From NCBI GenBank assembly GCA_040754315.1, contig JBFMCS010000041.1, positions 50,542-114,541 on the forward strand: 64,000 nt of DNA, given 5' to 3'. A program made the translations under genes and the position numbers. Origin of the DNA: Bacillota bacterium (GTDB taxonomy: Bacteria > Bacillota > Sulfobacillia > DUSP01 > JBFMCS01). Positions 32,550 to 41,473 of this stretch are shown one piece after another (the stretch's first letter is position 1; each line of letters opens with the position of its first letter). The notes under the pieces were generated by a model. That model worked only from the letters and a program-made list of their open reading frames with translations, did not search any database and was not told the DNA's origin.

Positions 32550-32939
32550 TTATGGGTTCGCCCCTTCCTGTGTGGGCTTGCTCTTTCGCGCCCTGCGCAG
32601 GGCCTGGCTTGCCCTGCGTCTAACCAGGCACATGGCGTAGAAGATGCGCCTGAAGGCGCACACCACCACGTTGCTTGCCAGCCACCGGTAAATCAAGAAA
32701 CCCAGGATGAGGCCAGTGAATACGTAGAGTCGGACTTCCCCCCAGTTTCCAAACAACAGGGCCGTTGATATCAGAAATGTGGTGAGGACCCAGAAAGCAA
32801 TGTCCCCGGCATCCCCCAGGAGCCGTCGCGGGCGGACGATCCCCCGCAACGCCCTGAAGACGTCGAAGAGGAACCCGGTGACCATACCCGCCAGTATCGT
32901 CACACAGAACACGTAGAGTTGAACCTCCACCGGATACAA
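32550..32939 (-). CDS. yabQ: Spore cortex biosynthesis protein YabQ
   Basis: About 129 aa with four predicted TM helices (VQLYVFCVTILAGMVTGFLFDVFRA then LGDAGDIAFWVLTTFLISTA and VRLYVFTGLILGFLIYRWLAS). This is the YabQ pattern, including GDAGDI. YabQ is needed for cortex formation in Bacillus. The start chosen is a TTG at 32939 with GGGAGGGG 6 nt upstream; the open frame continues further upstream without similarity. It lies downstream of yabP, with a terminator between. Confidence 0.85.
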   Translation of the reverse strand: MYPVEVQLYVFCVTILAGMVTGFLFDVFRALRGIVRPRRLLGDAGDIAFWVLTTFLISTALLFGNWGEVRLYVFTGLILGFLIYRWLASNVVVCAFRRIFYAMCLVRRRASQALRRARKSKPTQEGANP

Positions 32940-33039
32940 GGGATACCCCTCCCGTCCATGTGGGTGCAGCACCCCCATGTTGTGTCCCGGCGCTCCAATG
33001 GGTGGCTGAAGAACCTGCAAACAGGGTGTATTCTACGTG

Positions 33040-33064
33040 AAAAGGGCCCGGCGTTAACCGGGCT
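33040..33064 (-). terminator. Rho-independent terminator after yabP
   Basis: Minus strand GCCCGG, TTAACG loop, CCGGGC, then CCTTTTC. It lies 22 nt after the yabP stop, so yabQ is reached only by read-through or its own promoter. Confidence 0.7.
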
Positions 33065-33085
33065 CCCTGGCATCAAGAACCGCGG

Positions 33086-33376
33086 CTACCGGAAGAGCCT
33101 GTCGATGAAGTTCTTCTTGCCCTTGGCTCTCGCCCGCGACCCCGGCAGGTACTGCAGGGCATTTAACATGCCCTCCACAGCGAAATCCCCTTCCTCCAGG
33201 CTTAGCTGTCTGATCTGGAGATCTTCACCTCTCAGGGTTAGAGCCCCCATTTCGGTTTCCAGTATGACCTCTTGATCATCGAAGCTCTCAACATTCAGGA
33301 CGCCCTTTATGACTACGTGTTCCCGATTGGTAATGGTCACCTGGTGATCGAAGTTGCTTATATCGCGGTCTTCCAT
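33086..33376 (-). CDS. yabP: Sporulation protein YabP
   Basis: 96 aa of the YabP family: HQVTITNREHVVIKGVLNVE, SFDDQEVILETEMGALTLRG and the LEEGDFAVEGMLNALQYL ending. YabP and YabQ are mother-cell proteins; YabP is needed for spore coat/cortex morphogenesis in Bacillus. The ATG follows GGAGGGG at 7 nt. A sigma-E-like promoter lies upstream (33409-33437) and the S4 gene upstream is closed by a terminator, so yabP has its own promoter. Confidence 0.93.
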   Translation of the reverse strand: MEDRDISNFDHQVTITNREHVVIKGVLNVESFDDQEVILETEMGALTLRGEDLQIRQLSLEEGDFAVEGMLNALQYLPGSRARAKGKKNFIDRLFR

Positions 33377-33408
33377 GGGATCCCCTCCCTGGACGTGGTA
33401 CTTTGTTC

Positions 33409-33437
33409 ATTGTTATTCCGTGGAAGGCGTGATATTC
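33409..33437 (-). promoter_or_regulatory. Possible sigma-E promoter of yabP
   Basis: Minus strand GAATATC (33431-33437), 14-bp spacer, ATAACAAT (33409-33416). The -35 fits the sigma-E motif KMATATT in 6 of 7 positions; the -10 fits CATACAAT only in 5 of 8. yabP is sigma-E dependent in Bacillus. Confidence 0.5.
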
Positions 33438-33473
33438 CGGCCCTTAGCCAACCCGTCGTGTCACAGGCGGGAG

Positions 33474-33504
33474 AAAAACCATGATGGCCGCGAGCGCGGC
33501 CATC
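33474..33504 (-). terminator. Rho-independent terminator after the S4 gene
   Basis: Minus strand GATGGCCGC, GCTC, GCGGCCATC, then ATGG and TTTTT. It follows the S4-domain gene by 13 nt. Confidence 0.85.
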
Positions 33505-33517
33505 TCTGTGCGGTATC

Positions 33518-33760
33518 TTATTCGAGGGTCCTGTAAGCCTCAGTCGCATCCCTCGGCACCGGGCCCTCGCCGGAGACCAACACTTCAACCTTAACGTGGC
33601 GCGGTCCCATCCGGAACTCCACCACGTCTCCGGTCTTGACCTCCAAAGATGGCTTGGCCGCTCTGCCGTTTACCTTCACTTTCCCTTGGTCGCAGAAGTC
33701 CTTGGCAACCGTCCTCCTCTTGATGAGGCGGCTTACCTTGAGAAACTTATCAAGTCTCAG
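33518..33760 (-). CDS. rqcP: S4 RNA-binding domain protein (YabO/RqcP type), CTG start
   Basis: 80 aa: RLDKFLKVSRLIKRRTVAKD, FCDQGKVKVNGRAAKPSLEV, KTGDVVEFRMG and a short C-terminus ending AYRTLE. This is a single S4 domain matching RqcP/YabO, which binds stalled 50S-peptidyl-tRNA and helps add alanine tails in ribosome quality control. The frame has no ATG, GTG or TTG near the start. A CTG at 33760 falls exactly where the family Met lies (MRLDKFLK) and has GGGGGA 6 nt upstream. Position between hup and yabP is as in Bacillus. Confidence 0.88.
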   Translation of the reverse strand: MRLDKFLKVSRLIKRRTVAKDFCDQGKVKVNGRAAKPSLEVKTGDVVEFRMGPRHVKVEVLVSGEGPVPRDATEAYRTLE

Positions 33761-33786
33761 GACTCTTCCCCCGCATCTTGCTGTCT

Positions 33787-34059
33787 CTATTCCACCGAGT
33801 CTTTTAGCATCTTGCCCGCCTTGAATGCGGGAACGTTGCGGGCTTCAATCTCGATTTCCTCGCCCGTCCTGGGATTCCTTCCCTTCCTGGCCTCCCTGGG
33901 TCTCACCCAGAAGGTCCCGAACCCCACCAGGGAAACCTTGTCTCCCCCGCTAAGCGCCTCCTGGATACTCTCAACCACGGCGTTCACCGATTTCTCGGCA
34001 TCCCGTTTGGTAATACCTGCCTTCTGGGCGACTACGGCGACCAAATCCGCCTTGTTCAC
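33787..34059 (-). CDS. hup: HU family DNA-binding protein
   Basis: 90 aa, the standard HU length. MNKADLVAVVAQKAGITKRD (helices 1-2), SLVGFGTFWVRPREARKGRNPRTGEEIEI (the beta arm with RNPRTGE) and the C-terminal VPAFKAGKMLKDSV. A dimeric nucleoid protein that bends DNA. The start is a GTG with GGGAGG 8 nt upstream. It lies 66 nt after mazG and 26 nt before the S4 gene, as in the Bacillus order. Confidence 0.95.
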   Translation of the reverse strand: MNKADLVAVVAQKAGITKRDAEKSVNAVVESIQEALSGGDKVSLVGFGTFWVRPREARKGRNPRTGEEIEIEARNVPAFKAGKMLKDSVE

Positions 34060-34125
34060 TGGCCATACCTCCCCTGGAACATACCGTGATCGCCTTGACC
34101 GCTAACCTGGGCCGAGCCCTAACCA

Positions 34126-35529
34126 TCACGGGGCTTCCTCGGCCTTGCATTCTTCCCAGAGCCTGTCCATCTCGGACAAGCTCATGCCTCGCAGGTCTGC
34201 GCCAGTTTTCGCCGCCAGGGTCTCCATGCATCGAAATCGGCTGCAGAACCGTCGCACCGCCCTGGCCAGCGCCATCTCTGGGTTCACCCCCAGGAACCTG
34301 GACAGGTTCACCATGGAAAACAAGACATCGCCCATTTCCTCCTCAACCTTCTCCTGGGAAAGACCCCGGGCCTCCTCCAGCTCGCGGATCTCTTCCTTCG
34401 CCTTTTCCATTACATCGCCGATCCTGTCCCAGTCGAAACCGATCTCCGCTACGGTGCGCTGCACCTTCTGTGCCATCAGCAAGGCAGGCCAGCTCCGGGG
34501 CGGATCGGATAGCATGGACTCGTGGTCCGGCTCGCCCTTCTCTTTCCTTTTGATGTCTTGCCAGTACCAGATGACATCTGCAGAAGTCTTCGCAGTGGCA
34601 TCCGCGAAGACGTGCGGGTGCCTCCTCACCATCTTTTCGCAGACACCACGGACCACATCGTCGATGTCAAACGCCTCGGATTCCTGGGCTATCCTGGCAT
34701 GGAGCACGACCTGCAGTAACAAGTCTCCCAATTCCTCGCAGAGTTTATTCATATCCCCGGCATCCACAGCCTCCACTACCTCGTATGCCTCTTCCACCGC
34801 ATAAGGCCTAAGCGAGTGATGGGTTTGCTCCCGGTCCCAGGGACACCCGCCTGCCTCTCTCAGCCGGGCTACCACCCCCACTAGTGGTTCAAGTGCCCCC
34901 TTGGGCGAGTGCAGGCCTTCAGGGACGAGGAGGGCTATGGGGTGGGGAGGCAGTACGCCCGCACCCGCCGGAAGGCGGAGGACCTCAGGAGTCTTCCAGT
35001 CATGGACCAAGCTGGCGCCACCGGTCCCGTAACGGATCTTGTCAATGGCCCGTTTGAGCCCCACGGTCCCGTAGGCTCCCAGAACGATGAGGCCCTCAGG
35101 TGAAGGGGCTAGGCCCTGCGACCAAGGATAGGCTACCTTGAACCCATCAGGGAAGCTCATTAGGCCAAGCACCATGCTAATGATGCTGTGGCTTCTGTGC
35201 TGGACAATTTGGAAACCCCGTTCACTGAGGTAGCCGGTTACCCATATCGCGTGGGGGTCATCCCCAGTATCCCCCGGTGTAACGTAGGCTACGGGCCCTT
35301 GCAGAGCAGCGGCTTCCAGTAGGGAAGCCAGGTGATGGCACCCGAAATCAAAGGACGAACCCTCCAGGATCCCCTCAACATCAACAGCAGGGGGACCATC
35401 CCCCTGGTAAGTTATGCCTGGGTGCCTCCGGGTCCTCGCCACCAACGCGGCCAGAGAGAGTGCCTCCAGAGCTCCCCTCGCAGAATCCGTTATTCCGAGA
35501 CCCACCAGGTGAATCGTACCTGCCCCCAC
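34126..35529 (-). CDS. mazG: Nucleoside triphosphate pyrophosphohydrolase MazG with N-terminal tetrapyrrole methylase-like domain (YabN)
   Basis: 467 aa. The N-terminal part (about 1-215) is an SAM-dependent tetrapyrrole methylase-like domain (IHLVGLG, VAYVTPGDTGDDPHA). The C-terminal part (about 220-465) contains two MazG domains: GGCPWDREQTHHSLRPYAVEEAYEVVEAV with the EExxE..D metal motifs, and LEEARGLSQEKVEEEMGDVLFSMVNL. It cleans noncanonical NTPs. This YabN-type fusion is typical of Firmicutes. The GTG at 35529 has GAGGAGAGG upstream and lies 3 nt from the spoVB stop. Confidence 0.95.
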   Translation of the reverse strand: MGAGTIHLVGLGITDSARGALEALSLAALVARTRRHPGITYQGDGPPAVDVEGILEGSSFDFGCHHLASLLEAAALQGPVAYVTPGDTGDDPHAIWVTGYLSERGFQIVQHRSHSIISMVLGLMSFPDGFKVAYPWSQGLAPSPEGLIVLGAYGTVGLKRAIDKIRYGTGGASLVHDWKTPEVLRLPAGAGVLPPHPIALLVPEGLHSPKGALEPLVGVVARLREAGGCPWDREQTHHSLRPYAVEEAYEVVEAVDAGDMNKLCEELGDLLLQVVLHARIAQESEAFDIDDVVRGVCEKMVRRHPHVFADATAKTSADVIWYWQDIKRKEKGEPDHESMLSDPPRSWPALLMAQKVQRTVAEIGFDWDRIGDVMEKAKEEIRELEEARGLSQEKVEEEMGDVLFSMVNLSRFLGVNPEMALARAVRRFCSRFRCMETLAAKTGADLRGMSLSEMDRLWEECKAEEAP

Positions 35530-35532
35530 GCC

Positions 35533-37143
35533 CTACCTCTCCTCGCGCCACGTGGGAAGCCGGCCTAGCATCCTCGCAAGGCCCGGCCCCACCCGGGGAA
35601 TGAGACTCACATCACGGGCCGTGATCCCACCCATGAGTATCATGAGAAAACCATAGCCCAGCATCCCGATGCTTACTGATCCCAGGACTGACAGGCCGTT
35701 TGAACCTGTCACGACCAGGAGCTCCGAGTACGAGGCCTTAACAGCCAAGCCCATGAGCAACGTGGCAGCTAGGGGCTTCACCAGGACGCCAAGTACCGGC
35801 AGCGAGACTGCCAGAATACGCCTGATCACCAGGAAATCCATGAGAGCAGCAAGAAGGAAACCCGCTACGCTGGCCAGGCCTGCTCCCTGAATCCCAATAA
35901 CTGGCGTAAGGTACCATGTCAGGGCCAGTTTGAGGATGGCACCCAGGACCAGGTGTCTAACGGGTATGATGGTGAGTCCCAGAGCCTGGAGCACAGCTGC
36001 GCTGGTCTGCTGGAAGCCTAGGAAGAGTACGAGAAACGCCAAGGACTTCAGAGGAACCCCAACCTCTGGCGCGGCATATAGAAAGGCACAGATCTCCCTT
36101 GCCAGGATGTACAGGCCTGCGGCTGACGGCAGGGAGATGACCGTGGTCAGCCTGAGTGCCGTGGTCACCTTACTCCTTATCTGTTCGGTCTGGCCCAGCG
36201 CGGAGGCCCCAGCTATTGCTGGCACCAAGCTTGTTGCCAGGGCCACGGTGAACACGGTCGGCAGGTTGACCAAGGGCATGGCCCCGCCGCTGAGCTGGCC
36301 GTAGAGCGCCGTAGCCTCGGCCATGCCCACTCCAGCAGCCTGCAGCTGGCGAGGCACCACCAGCATGTCAACGAGGAGTATGAGGGGCAGGACCATGCCC
36401 GCCAGGGAAATGGGTACTGCCAAGCCAACGATGCGCTTGACCGTTTGGAGGTTGCCCTCGGGTACCCTCCACGGGCGACGGCGGGTTGGATTCTCCGCGC
36501 CCCTGCCAATGATGAACAGCACTGTGAGGTAGCCCAGGGCAACCAGGGCTCCGCTCACAGCCCCAAAGGTTGCTCCGGCAGCAGCATACTCCAGCCCTCG
36601 TGGCATCAGGAGGTAGGCCAGGACGAACATCGTCCCCACGCGGACAAGTTGCTCTAGCACCTGAGACACGGCCGTGGGAGCCATTCGAAGGTGACCCTGG
36701 AAGAACCCGCGAAAGGCAGAAGTCACCGTTACCAGGAACACGGCGGGGGCTATCGCGGCTAAGGCCAGTGCAGAACGAGGGTCCTGGGTCACGGTCTTGG
36801 CGAAGTGCTGGGCCCCGAAGAACAGGAGGAGGGAGAACAAGAACCCAGATGCAGCCAGGATGGCCAGGGAGAGGTAGAATACGCGGTAGGCGCCGGACCT
36901 GTTCTTAACAGCAAGGTTCTCAGCGACCATCTTGGAGATGGCGATAGGTATCCCTATGGTAGACAGGGCAAGGAGGGTGGTGTAGATGGGGTAGGCCATC
37001 TGCACCAGCCCCATCCCTTCGCCGCCGATCAAGCGGTACAGGGGGATCCTGTACACCGCGCCAAGCACTCTGGTAAGTAGATGAGCCACGCTTAGAATGA
37101 GCGCGCCACGAATGAATGAGTCCCGCTTGTCTCCGGCTCCCAC
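35533..37143 (-). CDS. spoVB: Stage V sporulation protein B / MurJ-like flippase (MOP superfamily)
   Basis: About 536 aa with 14 predicted TM helices. The start KRDSFIRGALILSVAHLLTRVLGAVYRIPLYRLIG and GMGLVQMAYPIYTTLLALST are the SpoVB signature. It flips lipid-linked precursors, in SpoVB for spore cortex peptidoglycan. The start chosen is the GTG at 37143 after CGGAGGC; longer starts overlap unlikely sequence. The next gene mazG begins 3 nt after its stop. Position downstream of spoVT is as in Bacillus. Confidence 0.9.
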   Translation of the reverse strand: MGAGDKRDSFIRGALILSVAHLLTRVLGAVYRIPLYRLIGGEGMGLVQMAYPIYTTLLALSTIGIPIAISKMVAENLAVKNRSGAYRVFYLSLAILAASGFLFSLLLFFGAQHFAKTVTQDPRSALALAAIAPAVFLVTVTSAFRGFFQGHLRMAPTAVSQVLEQLVRVGTMFVLAYLLMPRGLEYAAAGATFGAVSGALVALGYLTVLFIIGRGAENPTRRRPWRVPEGNLQTVKRIVGLAVPISLAGMVLPLILLVDMLVVPRQLQAAGVGMAEATALYGQLSGGAMPLVNLPTVFTVALATSLVPAIAGASALGQTEQIRSKVTTALRLTTVISLPSAAGLYILAREICAFLYAAPEVGVPLKSLAFLVLFLGFQQTSAAVLQALGLTIIPVRHLVLGAILKLALTWYLTPVIGIQGAGLASVAGFLLAALMDFLVIRRILAVSLPVLGVLVKPLAATLLMGLAVKASYSELLVVTGSNGLSVLGSVSIGMLGYGFLMILMGGITARDVSLIPRVGPGLARMLGRLPTWREER

Positions 37144-37210
37144 ACCAATCCGCCTCCGCTCGGGCCAAGCCAATCTCCCCACCATTATAGCAGACCTGGG
37201 AGACAAGGGG

Positions 37211-37242
37211 AAAAAGAAAGGAGGAGCATCAAGTGCCCCTCC
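37211..37242 (-). terminator. Rho-independent terminator after spoVT
   Basis: Minus strand GGAGGGGCA, CTTGA loop, TGCTCCTCC, then TTTCTTTTTC. It starts 18 nt after the spoVT stop. Confidence 0.85.
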
Positions 37243-37260
37243 ATGCCTGTCTTTGGCAAT

Positions 37261-37824
37261 CTATTGTTCCATTTGCTTGGCTAGGAAGCCAGCGGCGGTC
37301 TCCGCGAGTTTGAGCTCCAGATCTCCCAGTTCCACCGCGGGTTCCTTGGAGCAGATGATAACCGCCCCAATGGGATCCCCCTCGGATATGATGGGGGCAA
37401 CTACCCAGGCAGTGAACCGGGTTTCCTCCTCGTCATCCCCCAACAAGGCACCCTTGAACTGCCGTTCTGCCCCTGCCTTGCTCACCATCAACGTCTTGCG
37501 TTCTTCCATGGCCCTTTCAAGCAGGGCGCCCACGGGTTTGTTGAGAAACTCTTTTTTGGGCCCGCCAGACACAGCGATGATCGTATCGCGGTCGGCTATC
37601 AGGGCAATGTGGCCAATGGCCTCATAGAGGGAGTCGGCATACTCCTTGGCGAAATCCCCCAGTTCCCCGATGGGTGAGTACTTCTTGAGAATGACTTCCC
37701 CATCACGATCCACGAATATCTCCAAGGGATCTCCCTCGCGAATGCGCAGGGTCCGCCGGATTTCCTTGGGGATTACCACTCTTCCGAGATCGTCAATGCG
37801 CCTTACGATGCCTGTAGCCTTCAT
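37261..37824 (-). CDS. spoVT: Stage V sporulation protein T, AbrB-like regulator
   Basis: 187 aa. An N-terminal swapped-hairpin AbrB domain (MKATGIVRRIDDLGRVVIPKEIRRTLRIREGDPLEIF) and a C-terminal GAF-like domain (about 55-180; HIALIADRDTIIAVSGG, VVAPIISEGDPIGAVIIC). It tunes sigma-G genes in the forespore. The ATG at 37824 has GGAGG 7 nt upstream; a GTG two codons earlier lies too close. A sigma-G-like promoter precedes it, and mfd lies upstream. Confidence 0.95.
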   Translation of the reverse strand: MKATGIVRRIDDLGRVVIPKEIRRTLRIREGDPLEIFVDRDGEVILKKYSPIGELGDFAKEYADSLYEAIGHIALIADRDTIIAVSGGPKKEFLNKPVGALLERAMEERKTLMVSKAGAERQFKGALLGDDEEETRFTAWVVAPIISEGDPIGAVIICSKEPAVELGDLELKLAETAAGFLAKQMEQ

Positions 37825-37875
37825 CGACACCCCTCCTTTTGCCCCAGCGGCTTTTCGGCCTCGGTTTTTCAGTTC

Positions 37876-37906
37876 TAGTATATAAGAGCGTTAACAATCT
37901 TATTCA
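37876..37906 (-). promoter_or_regulatory. Sigma-G-type promoter of spoVT
   Basis: Minus strand TGAATA (37901-37906), 18-bp spacer, TATACTA (37876-37882). The sigma-G consensus is gMATR-N17/18-CATWMTA; only the first -10 base differs. spoVT is under sigma-G in Bacillus. Confidence 0.7.
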
Positions 37907-37947
37907 TTTTTTCCAGCCAGGCGGATGGGGTCCTTGCTGGAGAGGAG

Positions 37948-40900
37948 CTAGCCCCTATCGTAGGTGCCTCCTACTATGTAGCCGAGACGGTCCAGGGTTA
38001 GCCCGGTGAATTCCAGGATTTCCCTGGGCTTGAGCCCATCCGTCCGCAACACCAGGTCCTTCTTCCTTCCTGGAGCCAGCTGCGCCCGCCTGCGAAACTC
38101 CACACCCAGCGCCTGGACGATGTCTTGGGGAAGGTCAGGCGTCACACTCCAGGACATGGTGATCCTGCGCTTCTCCTCGGTTATGGACTTCAGCCCAAGG
38201 TGGGTGGCTCGGATCTTCAGGGCTGCCACCTCAACAAGATTCTCCACCGGGAGGGGAGGGTGACCGAAACGATCCCGGAGTTCCTCCTTAACCTCACTCA
38301 CTCCTTCCAGGTCCAGAGTCTCCGCCAGCCTCCTGTACATCTCCAGCTTCTGCCGCGGGTCTAGGATGTACTCCGGAGGGATAAAGGCGTCCACGCGCAG
38401 GTCCACTACGGTCTGAACCCTCGGGTGCCTCCTTTGGCCTTTGAGTTCACGAACCGCCTCCTCCAGCATCCTAAGATACATGTCAAACCCCACGGAAATG
38501 ATGAAGCCATGCTGTTCGGGGCCCAGTATGTTCCCGGCCCCTCGAATCTCCAGGTCCCTTAGGGCTATCCTATAGCCTGAACCCAGCTCAGTGAATTCCT
38601 TGATGGCGTCCAGGCGCTTCTCTGCGGTTAGCGTGAGGCTCCGGTCTTGCCTGTAAGTCAGGTAGGCGTGGGCCACCCGATTGGACCGCCCAATCCGGCC
38701 CCTTAACTGGTAGAGCTGCGCCAACCCCAGGTTCCCGGCTTCTTCTACAATCATTGTGTTTACGTTGGCGATGTCCAGGCCGGACTCAATTATGGTGGTG
38801 CACACCAGGACATCGATGTTCTGATCAAGGAAGTCCAGCATAATGCGCTCCAGCTCATCCTCTTTCATCTGGCCGTGAGCCACGCCGATGCGGGCCTGAG
38901 GAGCCAGCCGTTCCAACCTGGTGACCGCCCTTTCAATGGTCCTCACCCGGTTATGAACGTAGAACACCTGCCCTCCGCGGTCCAGCTCACGGTGAATGGC
39001 TTGCCTTACTATCTCGTCATCAAACTCCACTACGTAGGTTTGCACAGGATAGCGGTCTTCAGGCGGTGTCTCTATGACGCTCATGTCCCGGAGACCGCCC
39101 AAGGCCATGTGCAGTGTGCGCGGAATGGGAGTGGCTGACAGGGTTAGGACATCAACGGTGCTGCGAATCCTCTTCAGCCTTTCCTTGTGAGCAACACCAA
39201 ACCGGTGTTCCTCATCGATAATCAGTAGTCCCAGGTCGTGGAACTTAACGTCTGCCTGCAGGAGCCTGTGGGTGCCGATGACGACATCGATCTTGCCCGA
39301 TCTGAGCCTGCCTACGATGTCTTCCTGTTCTCTCTGGGAGCGAAACCGGCTCAAAACGTCCACCGAGACGGGAAATCCCTGAAAGCGCTCTTTGAAGGTG
39401 CCGTGGTGCTGCATCGCCAAGATGGTGGTTGGTACCAGCAATGCGGTTTGTTTCCCATCCATGGCGGCCTTGAAGGCAGCCCGCACAGCCACCTCTGTCT
39501 TGCCGTACCCCACATCGCCGCAAAGCAACCGGTCCATAGGCTTGGGCGCCTCCATGTCCCGCTTGATTTCCTGCGTTGCCTGGGCTTGGTCGGGCGTCTC
39601 TTCATACTTGAAGGAGTCCTCAAATTCCGCCTGCCACGGCGTATCCGGGGAGAAACTGTAACCGGGACTGGCCTCCCTGGCCGTATTGAGTTCCAGGAGC
39701 TCCAGAGCCATCCTCCTTACAGACTCGGAAACGCGCCGCTTCACCCTGGCCCAGTCGTTTCCCCCGAGCCTGTACACCTTAGGCTCCACCCCCTCGGTTC
39801 CCACATACCTGGAAATGAGGTCCATCTGGTCTGTGGGCACGTAGAGAGCGTCATCAGCAGCGTATTGGATGAACACAAAGTCCCTCCAAACCCCGTCTAT
39901 CTCCAGGGAACGGATCCCCTTGTAGATACCGATACCGTGATGCGCGTGGACCACATGGTCCCCAACCGTAAGGTCTGGAAGCGCATGGATCCTAGACCCT
40001 TCAGCCCGCCTGGCTCTCCGTGGTCTCCTTGTACTGCCCCGGATATCTGATTCGGCGTGTACTACAAGGTTGGCCGAATTCCACTGGAAACCCGCCTCAA
40101 TGGAGCCTACGGAGGTGATTACTGAGCCGCCAGGGGGCACAGACCTGATTCCCCCGCTGTACGCAGCAGGTACCTGTTCTTCCCAGAGGGACTGGGCTAT
40201 ACGGCGGGCCCGATCCGTACTGGCACTGAGCACCACCGTTATCCTCCCTGACCTCCTAAGGCGACCCACTTCATCCACGAATGCCTTCCACTGTCCAGCG
40301 AAGCGAAGGGCCGGGGTCACCTGAGCTTGGACAAGATTGCCTACCTTGGCACCAGGGATGGACCTGGCAAACCCAGAGAGGTAGACCGGCCCGCGTTGCC
40401 TCATCTCCTCGTAAATCTCAACCCATGAGGCCCACATGCAGGACTGTCTCGGGAGGGCCTTCCCCTCCTTCACGGCATGGGAGAACGACTCTTCAACCGA
40501 CCTTTCCACTGCCAGGGCACCCTCGCGGACCCTGGAGGGTTCATCCAGGAAGATCAGGGCCCCTGCCGGAAGGTAGGAGAGAATACTGACCGGTCTCTCG
40601 TAGAAGTAGGCACCATACCTCTGAAGTCCTTCGAAGGACAGTCCTTCAAGGAGGCTTCTCACATCTCGGGTGACGGCATCCCTGAGCCGGGAGAGTGCCT
40701 GAGAGCCTCTGAGCCCCTCCTTGAGGTCGGCCTCTATTCGCCGGGCCACCTCCGGGGCCTCAGATACACCAAGGTGATACTCCTTGGCTGGTGGCATGCG
40801 AACCTCGGGCACCTCGGACTGGGACCGTTGAGTCCAGGGGTCGAAAACCCGGATAGAGTCCAGGAGGTCCCCGGCGAAGTCGAGCCTGAAAGGCTGGTCT

Positions 40901-41469
40901 TGGGAGAGGGGAAACACATCCACGATCCCTCCCCTCACAGCGAACTCACCCGGTTGCTCCACCACAGATTGGCGGCGGTACCCCCCCTGGAGAAGCCTCT
41001 CCGCCAGAGCCAGTGGGGAGATGGTACAACCCTTACTGACCTTGACAACACGCTCCATGAAGACCTCGGGGGGCATGGTCCTTCCCATCAGCGCAGCCAC
41101 AGAGGTAAAGACAATTGGGGCCTGCCCCGGCACGAGGGCATCCAGCACCTTGATCCGAGACGCCTCAGTCCCCGGGCTGGAGGCCGCCACCCCACAGGCC
41201 ATGACCTCCAGGGGTAAAAGGGTGTGCACGACCTCCCTGCCAAGGTAAGATCCCACCTCTAGTGCCAGGTAGTCAGCGACAACCGGGTCATGAGTGACGT
41301 AAAGGCAGGGACCGCCTACCGCATCCAGGAGGGCGGCAGCGAAGAAGGGCTTAGCGGAACCGCTAAGCCCATATACCATCTGCTCTAGGCCGCCTTGCCG
41401 GGAAGCGGAGAGCACCGACTGAGCCTCTGGTGTGCCCGCTATCGCCTTGAGAAGTCCCCTGAGACTCAA
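37948..41469 (-). CDS. mfd: Transcription-repair coupling factor
   Basis: 1173 aa, full length. The N-terminal UvrB-like module lacks helicase motifs. The CarD-like RNA polymerase interaction domain is near residues 495-580 (LTVGDHVVHAHHGIGIYKGI). The RecG-like translocase has Walker A GDVGYGKTEVAVRAA, the DEEH box IIDEEHRFGVAHKE and QLRGRIGR. The C-terminal TRCF domain follows. It removes stalled RNA polymerase from lesions and recruits UvrA. The TTG at 41469 has GGAGG 7 nt upstream. Position between pth and spoVT is as in Bacillus. Confidence 0.97.
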   Translation of the reverse strand: MSLRGLLKAIAGTPEAQSVLSASRQGGLEQMVYGLSGSAKPFFAAALLDAVGGPCLYVTHDPVVADYLALEVGSYLGREVVHTLLPLEVMACGVAASSPGTEASRIKVLDALVPGQAPIVFTSVAALMGRTMPPEVFMERVVKVSKGCTISPLALAERLLQGGYRRQSVVEQPGEFAVRGGIVDVFPLSQDQPFRLDFAGDLLDSIRVFDPWTQRSQSEVPEVRMPPAKEYHLGVSEAPEVARRIEADLKEGLRGSQALSRLRDAVTRDVRSLLEGLSFEGLQRYGAYFYERPVSILSYLPAGALIFLDEPSRVREGALAVERSVEESFSHAVKEGKALPRQSCMWASWVEIYEEMRQRGPVYLSGFARSIPGAKVGNLVQAQVTPALRFAGQWKAFVDEVGRLRRSGRITVVLSASTDRARRIAQSLWEEQVPAAYSGGIRSVPPGGSVITSVGSIEAGFQWNSANLVVHAESDIRGSTRRPRRARRAEGSRIHALPDLTVGDHVVHAHHGIGIYKGIRSLEIDGVWRDFVFIQYAADDALYVPTDQMDLISRYVGTEGVEPKVYRLGGNDWARVKRRVSESVRRMALELLELNTAREASPGYSFSPDTPWQAEFEDSFKYEETPDQAQATQEIKRDMEAPKPMDRLLCGDVGYGKTEVAVRAAFKAAMDGKQTALLVPTTILAMQHHGTFKERFQGFPVSVDVLSRFRSQREQEDIVGRLRSGKIDVVIGTHRLLQADVKFHDLGLLIIDEEHRFGVAHKERLKRIRSTVDVLTLSATPIPRTLHMALGGLRDMSVIETPPEDRYPVQTYVVEFDDEIVRQAIHRELDRGGQVFYVHNRVRTIERAVTRLERLAPQARIGVAHGQMKEDELERIMLDFLDQNIDVLVCTTIIESGLDIANVNTMIVEEAGNLGLAQLYQLRGRIGRSNRVAHAYLTYRQDRSLTLTAEKRLDAIKEFTELGSGYRIALRDLEIRGAGNILGPEQHGFIISVGFDMYLRMLEEAVRELKGQRRHPRVQTVVDLRVDAFIPPEYILDPRQKLEMYRRLAETLDLEGVSEVKEELRDRFGHPPLPVENLVEVAALKIRATHLGLKSITEEKRRITMSWSVTPDLPQDIVQALGVEFRRRAQLAPGRKKDLVLRTDGLKPREILEFTGLTLDRLGYIVGGTYDRG

Positions 41470-41473
41470 TGCC

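Noticed and set aside
39238..40050. 270-aa plus-strand frame inside mfd
   Set aside because: Antisense shadow of the mfd translocase region; no motif or ribosome-binding site.
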